Notes under the pieces: generated by a model
The model's input: only the letters and a program-made list of their open reading frames with translations
Databases searched by the model: none
What the model was told of the DNA's origin: nothing
NCBI GenBank assembly: GCA_939800445.1
Contig: CALNGU010000004.1
Location: 1 to 54,547, forward strand
DNA: 54,547 nucleotides
Reading direction: 5' to 3'
From: an uncultured Bacteroidaceae bacterium
Lineage (GTDB): Bacteria; Bacteroidota; Bacteroidia; Bacteroidales; Bacteroidaceae
Shown here: one piece after another, positions 24,849 to 33,213 of the stretch
How the letters are laid out: every line of letters begins with the position of its first letter
Numbering within the stretch: the first letter of the stretch is position 1
Made by a program: the position numbers and the translations under genes

Positions 24849-26735
24849 TCAATCGCCGTCATTCTCGAAGTTTCCAACATTTGCGTTGTCCCACCAAACG
24901 CGTGTTCCGCCATGGTCGCCAGAAATCGTTGATGAAGTGTTCTCTTCATTAAGAATCCTTATGGCATCGTTCATCGCAGCACCGTTGGTGTCGTAGCAAG
25001 TGGAACTGTATATCACGCGGCGCACACCTTCATTAGTGTTGACAGCCATGCCACCAGGGCCGAGACCTGCAGCATCGTTTGTCCTTTCGCTCTCGTTGAC
25101 CCTGCCTTTGAACAGGATTGGGTAGCCCGTGCGGCGTTGCTCTGCCCATGCCTCTATTGACAGCGGGAAGAGGGCGAAGTACTTCTGCGTGATGATGCGT
25201 TGCAACTTCTCTTCATCCGTTGCGCCTTCGTCCCATTTCACAGGCAGGTCGTTTTCAGCTACACGATTGTTGATGTCGGGGTCAGTGTTCCCTTCAACAA
25301 GCAATTCCGGGTGGAGGCTTGCAATAGGATCAACATAGTCAATTTGAACATCCGTATCGTTGTTGATGTAGTTGTCAACAGCTCCGGTTTCGTATCCTGT
25401 TACCCCTGCGTATGAACCACGGTACTTGAGCTCTGCTTCCATTGAGGTGCGTATGCCTTCTTCATACAAATCTTGTACTCTCTCTGAACCAATGTCCCAA
25501 CGCAGTTTAGCCTCGGCACGGAGGAAGTAGCCCTCTGCACATTTCATAATCGGAAGTGGCATTGCATAGCTAGAACCACTGTTGCCTTGGATCCAGTTTG
25601 ACAAGTTTCCCCAAAGGTTTGGTTTTGCCGGCAGTCCGCTTGCGAAAGCTATGCCGTAGTAATCCGTGTCTTCAGGGATTAAAGTGGCCTCTTCTTTTGT
25701 GTACTCCTTGGTGTCATTTTCATCATTAGTGTTCTTGTAGAATCCGGTTTCCTTGCCCGCATCGTCTTTTATGGCCTCATATCCAGGTTTGAAAATAATC
25801 CTGTTCTTAGTCATGTAGAGCGGCAGGCGCGGGTCTTTCATGCCGACCATCATTGTCACAAGGTCAGCTCCAAATCCGCAGTCTCCCCAGTTGAACATCA
25901 ACCACATCTCGTTTTCCAGGCCTTTTGCTATTACAATGTCGCCGTCTTCTTTGGTGAGGATGCCGCCATCAATAGCTTCTTGGGCAATTTGCTTGATGTC
26001 TACGCCCATATCCTTGGCTTCTTGGCCGCGTTTGGTCAGACGCAGGGCCATGCGCAAACGGAATTGGTTGGCTATTTTCACCCATTTTTCAGTATCGCCA
26101 CCGCACCAAGTGTCAGCAGAGGCAAGCACATCCTTCTCAGTTTCAGTCATGCCCTTGATTTCTTCGACCGCTTGTTTGAGGTCATCGAGCATGTATTTGA
26201 ATATGTCTTTCTGGCTGTCGTAAGCGAATTCGCTTGTGCTTTGGCTTGTCCCGAACACAGATGAGTACGCGATAGGACCGTATGCGTCTGTGGTCATCAA
26301 TGTGCCGTAGGCTTGTACGACCCTCATGACACCTGCCAACCCCATCTGGTTGTTGGCTTCGCATTGCTCAATGATGCGGCGAGTGTTATTGAATATGTGG
26401 AGGTAGTAGTTCTCGTACATACCGCCGCTATGTCCTCTGTTTTCACCCATGTCCCCGTTGGAGAATCCTCCGTTTGGGGTCATGAAGTAACCGCAGTACA
26501 TATCCATCGTCAGGTTTGTCCAGAACTGGAACATATTTTGCTGCGGCGGATAACAGTAGTTCATTGGTTCTGCAAATTGCGCCTCGAATGGCAAGTCTTC
26601 AGGATCGACTTCGATTCCGCTCGTATTGATCGTTTCAAAGTCGTCTGTGCAGGCTGTGCCGAGCATCAGTCCTCCCACAATGATGGGAAGGGACATTATG
26701 AATAATCTTGATTTATTTCGTTTCATGGTTCTCAT
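24849..26735 (-). CDS. SusD/RagB-family outer-membrane lipoprotein
   Basis: A 628-residue surface lipoprotein partner of the SusC transporter upstream. The lipobox is LGTAC (cysteine near residue 29) after a hydrophobic signal. FETINTSGIEVDPEDLPFEA then resembles the 'f..iNtnP…' start of the SusD-like 2 group. TPR-like helices follow (LRMALRLTKRGQEAKDMG; ALFPLSIEAWAEQRRTGYPI) and the C-terminus GGTRVWWDNANVGNF is typical of that group. The start may be the first Met or the MKRNK four codons later. The gap to susC is 2 bp, so they are co-transcribed. No glycosidase, sulfatase or regulator lies nearby, so the ligand is unknown and could be a peptide or glycan. Confidence 0.9.
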   Translation of the reverse strand: MRTMKRNKSRLFIMSLPIIVGGLMLGTACTDDFETINTSGIEVDPEDLPFEAQFAEPMNYCYPPQQNMFQFWTNLTMDMYCGYFMTPNGGFSNGDMGENRGHSGGMYENYYLHIFNNTRRIIEQCEANNQMGLAGVMRVVQAYGTLMTTDAYGPIAYSSVFGTSQSTSEFAYDSQKDIFKYMLDDLKQAVEEIKGMTETEKDVLASADTWCGGDTEKWVKIANQFRLRMALRLTKRGQEAKDMGVDIKQIAQEAIDGGILTKEDGDIVIAKGLENEMWLMFNWGDCGFGADLVTMMVGMKDPRLPLYMTKNRIIFKPGYEAIKDDAGKETGFYKNTNDENDTKEYTKEEATLIPEDTDYYGIAFASGLPAKPNLWGNLSNWIQGNSGSSYAMPLPIMKCAEGYFLRAEAKLRWDIGSERVQDLYEEGIRTSMEAELKYRGSYAGVTGYETGAVDNYINNDTDVQIDYVDPIASLHPELLVEGNTDPDINNRVAENDLPVKWDEGATDEEKLQRIITQKYFALFPLSIEAWAEQRRTGYPILFKGRVNESERTNDAAGLGPGGMAVNTNEGVRRVIYSSTCYDTNGAAMNDAIRILNEENTSSTISGDHGGTRVWWDNANVGNFENDGD

Positions 26736-26737
26736 CG

Positions 26738-29700
26738 TTAGAAGTTAAGTTTAATGTTGAGTCCGAAGCTACGTGATGTGGGCAGCGAGAAAATGTCGAT
26801 GCCTTGCATACCGTTGCCAGTACCTATTGACACATCCGGATCCATCGGGGCGTCCTTGTAGAAGAAGAAAAGGTTGCGTCCGATGAGTGACAACGTGAGG
26901 TGGTTGCCTGTGCCGAGCAGGTTGCGGAATGTGTAGCCGAGCGACAGTTCGCGCAGACGGAAGTTGGTTGCATTGTAGACATATTGGCTGTTGTCGTAAG
27001 CCGTGTTGTAGCTTGTGCTACCTACAGTAGTGTAGTACTTTTGTGCATCAAATGTCACACCATCCACTGTAACTGTACCTCCGTTGTCTCGTGCTTCGCC
27101 TGTACGTTCAGAGACACCCCAGCCGTCCATGGTTGCTTCAGTCATTGACAGCACCTTGCCGCCGATGCGACCGTCGATTAAGAATGACAATGTGAAGTCC
27201 TTGTAACGGAAGGTGTTGTTCCAGCTCAAGTTCCATTTGGAGTTCATGTTGCCTACATAGAATTCTTCATCAGCCGTGGGATCTCCACTTATGACTGGCT
27301 TGCCGTCTGCCGTGATTTGTGGCTTGCCGTCTTCGTACACCATGTGGCGCACATAGAGGTCGCCATACTCGCCACCTTCTTTAAGGATAATCTTGGCACC
27401 ACCAAAGTCGGAAAGCGTAAGACCGTTAGGCAGTCCATCAACAAGCTCTACTATCTTGTTGTCATTGAACGAAAGGTTCACGTCAGTCTGCCAGCTGAAG
27501 TCGTCATTGAATGGTTGGAACCAACCCAAACTTGCCTCAAAGCCTTGGTTCTGCACATTACCTGCATTGACATAGCGGTTGCGCAATCCAGTCTCAAATG
27601 GAGAAGACACTACGAAATATTGATTCCTCGTGTTGGTCTTGTAGTAGGTCAAGCTGACATTAAAGCGGTTCTGGAAGAATGTACCATCAAACCCTGCTTC
27701 GATTGATGTCGTCTGCTCGGGTTCCATTGTTTTGAACGGTGCCTCTTCCGGAGGAGTCAGCGTGCCTTGCGTGCCAATGCGGTAAAGTCTGTTGGTGATG
27801 TAGACAGGCACGTCGTTACCTACCATTGAGTAAGAAGCCCTCACCTTGAACAAATCGACATTGCTGCCCATGTCAACAAATTTGTCGAGCAACAAGCTTG
27901 CACCTACCGACGGATAAGCAAATGAGCATTTGTCAGTGAATGCCAACGTTGACGACCAGTCATTACGGACAGACGCGTCGATGAACAGACCTTCACGGAA
28001 GCCAAACTGTGCTGTGGCGAACACGGAGTTCAATCTCTTCTCTGTCTCCCAATCACCATCGCTCAATGATGACATGTTTGCGTAGTAGTTGTTCGGAGTG
28101 AAGATGTTAGGATAGTAGACATTACCAGAAACGACACCGTTGTTCACAGTGAACTTCTGGCCTTCAGCCCACAAGTCAACGTGTGAAGTCGTGTTTTTGG
28201 TGAAGCTCGAACCGGCTGTTACTGACAACGAGTAGTCACCCCAAGTGTGGTTGTAGCTCAAAAGCACGTCGCCATAGAGCTGGTCGCTGAAGTAACGGTT
28301 GTCTTTCATGCGACCCATCGGGTAACGGTCTGCCACAGATGACGCGTGGAGGTTGTGTTTCCAACGCTCGTCGGCGCGCTCATACTTCAAACGACCCTGC
28401 ACTTTCCAGTCAGAAGTGATGTCCCAAGTCACGTTGCCACCAAATTCGTAACGGTTGCGGTCAACCTCTTGTTTCTGGCGGTTCAATATCCAATATGGAT
28501 TGCCAAATTGTTCTTGCTTGTTGTTGACCCAGTTTTGGACAGATACGCCTCTTGATTCATCCCAAACCTCATAGTTCTCTTTGTAACCATCCCAGTTCTC
28601 ACCTCTCGGGAACAGATAGACACCTGTCAACGGGTTGAACAGGTAGCCTGCTGCCGGCTGGTTGTCGACCTGCTGGTTGGTGTACTTGGCTGTGAAGTCA
28701 ATATGCACGTTCTTCCATGGATTGAAGCCCACCTTTGAATTGAAGTTGTGGCTCATGAAATCATTCTCAGGAGTGATGCCCCTCGACCAAACGTTCTGGT
28801 AGGAGAAGTAGGCTTGTATCTTTTCAGTACCGCCCGACAACGAGATGGAGTTGTTTGTCGTCACTCCGACCTGGTAGAAATCCTTGGCATAGTTTGGAGC
28901 CTCACTACCCAGCTTGCTGCCCCAACTGTATAAGCCCTCGCTCATCCCGTAACTGTTCTGGAACTTGGGCAGCACCATCGGTGTCTCGACCGTCGTGTTG
29001 CTTGAGAAGTTGACGGCCACTTTGCCGGAACTTGCTGACTTGGTGGTAATCATTATCGCACCGTTGGCGGCGACTGCGCCGTAGAGGGCTGCTGCCGAGG
29101 CGCCTTTCAGCAAAGTGATTGACGCGATGTCGTCAGGGTTGATGGTTGACATGGCATCACCACCGTCTCGCTGGCCACCATAGTTTGAGTCAACCTGTTG
29201 CGTTGTCAAGTCCATCATCAAAGGCACACCATCGACAACGACCAGAGGACGGTTGCTGCCGCTGATTGACTTGGAGCCACGGAATTGGATCTTTGACGAA
29301 CCGCCCGCGCCGGTCGAGTTAGGAGTGATTGTGAGACCCGCGCTCTTGCCTTGCAGGGCGTTGATCATGTTGACGCTCTTCAGCTCGTTGACATCCTTGC
29401 CACCGACAGTTTGCGCCGAGTAGGTCAGCGTCTCAGATTGACGCTCGATGCCCATGGCAGTCACCACTACCTCGCCGAGCATCTCAGAGTCTTCTTGCAG
29501 CTTGACACTGTAGCTGTCGCGGCCATCGACAGCAAAGGTCACTGTCTTGTAGCCGATGTACGAAACTTCGACCGTTGCACCCGCCGGCACGCCTGTCAGC
29601 ACGAAGTTTCCGTTGAAGTCCGTGATTGTCCCGTTAGGAGTCCCGACAACAACGATGTTGGCACCGATGATCGGCTCGCCTTTGGCATCGACGACCGTTC

Positions 29701-29878
29701 CCTCGATTGAGTCGCTTTGTTTCACCTCAAGGACTGACTGCACTCTGCTTTGCGCGTTATTTGCGTAAAGGCTGTTTCCAGCCCCGAGGAGGGCTAAGCA
29801 GAACAGCGTAATACCCCCCCCCATCAGCAAATTTGGATGGCGTGGAGAGCGTCTAATCCGTTCATTCCTTTTCTCCAT
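26738..29878 (-). CDS. SusC/RagA-family TonB-dependent outer-membrane transporter
   Basis: A 1046-residue TonB-dependent transporter. A signal segment (about 17-40) is followed by a carboxypeptidase-regulatory-like domain (EGTVVDAKGEPIIGANIVVV, about 59-78), the SusC plug signature (ALQGKSAGLTITPN, then IQFRGSKSISGSNRPLVVVD, about 175-220), and a barrel ending SFGLNIKLNF. It pairs with SusD just downstream to import a ligand over 600 Da. A run of nine G's on the coding strand (29814-29822) lies in the signal-peptide region (LLMGGGITLF), so slippage could switch expression. No STN or anti-sigma partner is present, so regulation is probably by the basal promoter. Confidence 0.95.
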   Translation of the reverse strand: MEKRNERIRRSPRHPNLLMGGGITLFCLALLGAGNSLYANNAQSRVQSVLEVKQSDSIEGTVVDAKGEPIIGANIVVVGTPNGTITDFNGNFVLTGVPAGATVEVSYIGYKTVTFAVDGRDSYSVKLQEDSEMLGEVVVTAMGIERQSETLTYSAQTVGGKDVNELKSVNMINALQGKSAGLTITPNSTGAGGSSKIQFRGSKSISGSNRPLVVVDGVPLMMDLTTQQVDSNYGGQRDGGDAMSTINPDDIASITLLKGASAAALYGAVAANGAIMITTKSASSGKVAVNFSSNTTVETPMVLPKFQNSYGMSEGLYSWGSKLGSEAPNYAKDFYQVGVTTNNSISLSGGTEKIQAYFSYQNVWSRGITPENDFMSHNFNSKVGFNPWKNVHIDFTAKYTNQQVDNQPAAGYLFNPLTGVYLFPRGENWDGYKENYEVWDESRGVSVQNWVNNKQEQFGNPYWILNRQKQEVDRNRYEFGGNVTWDITSDWKVQGRLKYERADERWKHNLHASSVADRYPMGRMKDNRYFSDQLYGDVLLSYNHTWGDYSLSVTAGSSFTKNTTSHVDLWAEGQKFTVNNGVVSGNVYYPNIFTPNNYYANMSSLSDGDWETEKRLNSVFATAQFGFREGLFIDASVRNDWSSTLAFTDKCSFAYPSVGASLLLDKFVDMGSNVDLFKVRASYSMVGNDVPVYITNRLYRIGTQGTLTPPEEAPFKTMEPEQTTSIEAGFDGTFFQNRFNVSLTYYKTNTRNQYFVVSSPFETGLRNRYVNAGNVQNQGFEASLGWFQPFNDDFSWQTDVNLSFNDNKIVELVDGLPNGLTLSDFGGAKIILKEGGEYGDLYVRHMVYEDGKPQITADGKPVISGDPTADEEFYVGNMNSKWNLSWNNTFRYKDFTLSFLIDGRIGGKVLSMTEATMDGWGVSERTGEARDNGGTVTVDGVTFDAQKYYTTVGSTSYNTAYDNSQYVYNATNFRLRELSLGYTFRNLLGTGNHLTLSLIGRNLFFFYKDAPMDPDVSIGTGNGMQGIDIFSLPTSRSFGLNIKLNF
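29814..29822 (-). repeat. Poly-G (9) tract in the SusC signal peptide
   Basis: Nine consecutive C's on + (G's on the coding strand) include the G of an internal ATG and three codons for Gly-Gly-Gly, about residues 19-22. A change of one base would put the rest of SusC out of frame. The downstream coding sequence shows no other homopolymer of this length. Confidence 0.9.
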
Positions 29879-30004
29879 AATAAATCGAATTAAAGTTTAA
29901 CGTAATGTTACTTCGTCTTTGGTGCTAATTTTATAGCGGTTTAATTTTTGTTTATGTCTGTCTGTTGGTATGTGAAAATTTACTAATAATATGTTAACCT
30001 CGCG

Positions 30005-30012
30005 CAAATATA
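30005..30012 (-). promoter_or_regulatory. susC -7 promoter box
   Basis: TATATTTG on the minus strand, about 127 nt before the susC ATG, leaves a long AT-rich leader. No clear TTTG is present at the -33 position. Confidence 0.45.
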
Positions 30013-30330
30013 AACTTTATATTTTGTATGACGTACTTGTTAGTAAATATAGATGCAATTTAAATCTTAAACAGTGTTAAACGGCGGTTCGTTTGTTGTG
30101 TTCGCTCCTTTTGTTTTACTAATTACGGCTCTCCGTTTGTTGTCGTCACAGATTAGGCGGATTGTCGTAAATGTTTCATCATCTGCTTTTTGCGCGTCCC
30201 ATCCACCTTGCCTTGCATGATGTCGCACCTTGGGTTTGTGGCGCACCGTGTTATTTGCATTCCGTTTGATGAAATTTTTGCCTCAATGCTGTTAGTGGTT
30301 TGCGGGGTCGCCCGATAATCCGCCACCATG
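30013..30330. other. Intergenic stretch, nothing recognised
   Basis: Between the susC promoter and family 2 element F I see AT-rich sequence without a credible reading frame, RNA gene, hairpin or repeat copy. Short runs such as TTTGTTTT occur but show no regular period. Confidence 0.5.
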
Positions 30331-30440
30331 CCGTGAAAACTTTATTTTTAGCCTAAATCTATATAATTGCAAGTTGAAAATATATAGTTTTAACCTACAA
30401 TTATATGTTTTTAAGTTAAAAATAGAATTTTCATCCCATG
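30331..30440. repeat. Family 2 phased AT-rich element, copy F
   Basis: Four 21-bp units start at 30345, 30366, 30387 and 30408 (TTTTTAGCCTAAATCTATAT, ATTGCAAGTTGAAAATATAT, GTTTTAACCTACAATTATAT, TTTTTAAGTTAAAAATAGAA). The ends form an imperfect inverted repeat (CATGCCGTGAAAACTTTATT against the complement of AATTTTCATCCCATG). The first and last units match element E closely in the same orientation. It sits between susC and the OmpH-like gene. Confidence 0.87.
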
Positions 30441-30609
30441 CCGTCAACTTTCCGCTGCTTGCTGGCGTGCATTGGGTGTGGTGCGCGGCGGTGATGTCTG
30501 GGCTGGAGTGGGTCTGTCGTGGCGTAGGGGCAAAAAGAAGCCTTGGCAACCGTCAGGCTTTCGTCTGCCGTTGTTGTCAAGGCTCCTGTTGCCAGTTGTG
30601 GTGTCGGGG

Positions 30610-31188
30610 TCAGTCTTTGGCGGGATAACGCTTGTTGAGTTCCTCGAGGACCATTGCCGTGATGTCGTATTCCTCACCCGCGCTCAAGGGGTCGGCGAGG
30701 ATGATGTCGTAGCCCTCCCTTTCCCTGATGAAGGTCAGGACGTTTTGCACCGAGTCGGTCAGCCTGATCATGTTTTGCTGGGCTTCGTTTGCCAGTTCGC
30801 CAACGAGCTTGTCGTTGAGTGCTTGCAGTTCCTGCTGTTTCTTGATGAGGTTTGACTGCTCTTGCTCGGCTCTTTCGCGTGTGGCGTATGCGTTGTTTTC
30901 CAGTTTGTATTGGAAATCTTGCGCGTCCTTCTCCAGTTCGCGTTGCTTGGCATTGAGGGTGGCGCGGACGTTTTCTTCCTTTTTGATGTTGGCTTCGCTC
31001 AGTTCTTTGTAGAGGTTGTATTGTGAGAGGAGCGAGTCCTGTCGCACGTAGACGATGGTGAGGCCCGTGCTGTCAGCCACTGCCTTGGGGGCTCGTGCGG
31101 CTCCCCCTTTGTTGTCTCCCGCGCAAGCGGTCAGTGACGCTGCCGCGATGGCGGCGAGCAGTCCTTTTGTGAGTAGGTTGTTTGTCAT
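30610..31188 (-). CDS. OmpH/Skp-family periplasmic chaperone-like lipoprotein
   Basis: A 192-residue protein of the OmpH/Skp family, which bind unfolded outer-membrane proteins. Unusually it has a lipobox (ASLTAC, Cys at residue 22) followed by a Gly/Ala linker, then STGLTIVYVRQDSLLSQYNL (first beta strand), a long charged coiled-coil hairpin (about 65-150, KEENVRATLNAKQRELEKDA), and a closing IREREGYDIILADPL segment. Classical Skp is soluble, so this is predicted to be a lipid-anchored variant, as in many Bacteroidetes. A small membrane-protein gene lies 18 bp upstream on the same strand and probably shares the transcript. Confidence 0.83.
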   Translation of the reverse strand: MTNNLLTKGLLAAIAAASLTACAGDNKGGAARAPKAVADSTGLTIVYVRQDSLLSQYNLYKELSEANIKKEENVRATLNAKQRELEKDAQDFQYKLENNAYATRERAEQEQSNLIKKQQELQALNDKLVGELANEAQQNMIRLTDSVQNVLTFIREREGYDIILADPLSAGEEYDITAMVLEELNKRYPAKD

Positions 31189-31206
31189 GTTATGTTTGGT
31201 TTATGA

Positions 31207-31440
31207 TTATTTGCCGAGCATCTTTTCCATCCTTTCGGGGGTGAGCAGCGTTTTGCCGCGTGCTTCGCGGTCTTGTGACTGGACGCACCCTATGCCTTTT
31301 TCCCTCAGGTGCTTGTTGCCGCCGACGTGTATGTTGGGGAAGCGTCCTCCCTTGACGAGGATGATCCTGATGCACAACAGGGCGACCGACACGGCGACCA
31401 AGGCCAGTGTGATGAGTAGGGTTTTCAACATATATTCCAT
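31207..31440 (-). CDS. Small conserved Bacteroidales membrane protein
   Basis: A 77-residue protein with one N-terminal membrane helix (about 5-28, MLKTLLITLALVAVSVALLC) and a conserved tail VKGGRFPNIHVGGNKHLREK then GIGCVQSQDREA. I recognise the 'GGrFP..H…N..LrkkGI.C..sQD' pattern as a common uncharacterised Bacteroidales protein. The Cys and His may matter but no function is known. It is upstream of the OmpH-like gene with an 18-bp gap. The start may be MLK, three codons later. Confidence 0.7.
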   Translation of the reverse strand: MEYMLKTLLITLALVAVSVALLCIRIILVKGGRFPNIHVGGNKHLREKGIGCVQSQDREARGKTLLTPERMEKMLGK

Positions 31441-31667
31441 ATATTTGCTTCACAAAGGCGGTGTCGTCTCTGCGAGCGTCCGTTCTGGGTGCAAATATAT
31501 GTCATTGCAAGGAGTTGGGCTTCCTTTGTCTGACCGAATGTCATCAAATGTTACGGATTTTGCGCTTGTATTAACTTTTTTTGGCAAAGGATGCCGCGCC
31601 GCCCGCCTGCCGTGCTGTCACGGTGAAAGCAAGGAATGATTTGGGTAATACATAAAACGTTATCAAA

Positions 31668-33128
31668 ATGAAAGAGCAAACATTGGTTCCTGAAGAACTG
31701 TTCCATTACTTCGCGGAAGTCTGCAAAGTGCCTCGCCCGTCCAAACACGAGGGGCGGATGGTCGAATTCCTCAAACGTTTCGCCGCCGACCACGGGCTGC
31801 CGTGCAAGGTAGACGATGCCGGCAACGTGCTCATCAGCAAGCCCGCCACGCCGGGACGCGAGGGATTGCGCATGGTCATCCTGCAATCGCACATGGACAT
31901 GGTGTGCGAGAAGAATGCGGACACCGTGCATGATTTCACCACCGACCCGATCGAGACCTACGTCGATGGCGAGTGGCTCAAGGCACGCGGCACCACGCTG
32001 GGTGCTGACAATGGCATCGGTGTGGCTACCGAACTTGCCATACTGGCTTCTGACAGCGTCGAGCATGGTCCGTTGGAATGCCTGTTCACGGTCGATGAAG
32101 AGACGGGATTGACCGGGGCTTTCGCCTTGCAGCCTGGGTTCATGAGCGGTGAGATGCTCATCAACCTTGACTCGGAGGACGAGGGCGAACTGTTCATCGG
32201 TTGCGCGGGAGGCATCAACACTACCGTCGATTTCGCCTACACCACCGAGCCTGTCCCTGCCGGCTATGCGGCGATGCGTGTCGCGGTGCGCGGTCTCACA
32301 GGCGGTCACTCGGGTGATGACATCAACAAGAACAGGGCGAATGCCAACAAACTCCTCAACCGTTTCCTCTGCGCCACCGCTGCCAAGATGGATATGCGTC
32401 TGTGCAGCATCGACGGGGGCAACTTGCACAATGCCATCCCACGCGAGGCCGAGGCTGTCATCGCCGTGCCTGATGCCGAGAAGGAAACGGTGCGCGTCGA
32501 TCTCAATGTCTTTGCTGCGGCCGTCGAGGACGAGTATTCCGTCACCGAGCCTGGCGTGAAATTCTTCCTTGAGTCGGTCGAGACACCGGCCGTCGCCGTG
32601 TGCCGCGACGTGGCAGGCAGGATGATGAAGGCGGTGCATGGCGTATATTGCGGCGTCTTCGCCATGAGCCAGGACATCCCGGGTTTTGTGGAGACATCGA
32701 CCAATCTCGCCTCAATCAAGATGAACACCGAGGGCAACGTCCGCATAGTCACGAGCCAGCGCAGCTCAATCACCTCCGCCCGCGATAATGTGAGGGACAG
32801 TGTCGCAGCCGTCTTTGAACTTGCCGGCGCGAAGGTCTCGTCCAACGACGGCTATCCCGGCTGGAAACCCAACCCGTCGTCGCGCATCCTCGCTATCGCC
32901 GTCGAGTCCTACAAGCGGCTGTTCGGTGTCGAGCCTAAGGTGAAAGCAATCCATGCGGGACTGGAGTGCGGGCTGTTCCTGGAGAAATACCCGTCGCTCG
33001 ACATGGTGTCATTCGGCCCCACGCTCCGTGGGGTGCATTCGCCTGACGAGAGGATGCACATCCCGTCGGTTGACAAGTACTGGCGTCACCTGCTCGACGT
33101 GCTTGCCCACATCCCGGGCAGGGAGTGA
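31668..33128 (+). CDS. pepD: Aminoacyl-histidine (Xaa-His/nonspecific) dipeptidase
   Basis: A 486-residue cytosolic zinc dipeptidase of family M20C. Metal and catalytic motifs are LQSHMDMVCEKN (about residues 70-81), GTTLGADNGIGVA (about 108-120), TVDEETGLTGAFAL (about 142-155) and EGLECGLF-type sequence near the end (HAGLECGLFLEKYP, about 428), plus GPTLRGVHSPDER (about 446), which supplies the last His ligand. The length equals E. coli PepD. It cleaves dipeptides such as carnosine-like Xaa-His. It is a single gene bounded downstream by a strong hairpin. Confidence 0.94.
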   Translation: MKEQTLVPEELFHYFAEVCKVPRPSKHEGRMVEFLKRFAADHGLPCKVDDAGNVLISKPATPGREGLRMVILQSHMDMVCEKNADTVHDFTTDPIETYVDGEWLKARGTTLGADNGIGVATELAILASDSVEHGPLECLFTVDEETGLTGAFALQPGFMSGEMLINLDSEDEGELFIGCAGGINTTVDFAYTTEPVPAGYAAMRVAVRGLTGGHSGDDINKNRANANKLLNRFLCATAAKMDMRLCSIDGGNLHNAIPREAEAVIAVPDAEKETVRVDLNVFAAAVEDEYSVTEPGVKFFLESVETPAVAVCRDVAGRMMKAVHGVYCGVFAMSQDIPGFVETSTNLASIKMNTEGNVRIVTSQRSSITSARDNVRDSVAAVFELAGAKVSSNDGYPGWKPNPSSRILAIAVESYKRLFGVEPKVKAIHAGLECGLFLEKYPSLDMVSFGPTLRGVHSPDERMHIPSVDKYWRHLLDVLAHIPGRE

Positions 33129-33167
33129 CGGCGGTCGGGATAATAAAAGACATCAATCACCGTTTAT

Positions 33168-33210
33168 AATAGTGGCTGGTCACGTCGTGGCCGCCACTAT
33201 TTTTCTTTTG
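33168..33210 (+). terminator. pepD terminator hairpin abutting the next start codon
   Basis: AATAGTGGC (33168-33176) pairs with GCCACTATT (33193-33201), followed by TTTCTTTT. Only three bases separate the T-rich tail from the ATG at 33214, so the hairpin is also the leader of the next gene. Confidence 0.82.
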
Positions 33211-33213
33211 CCC

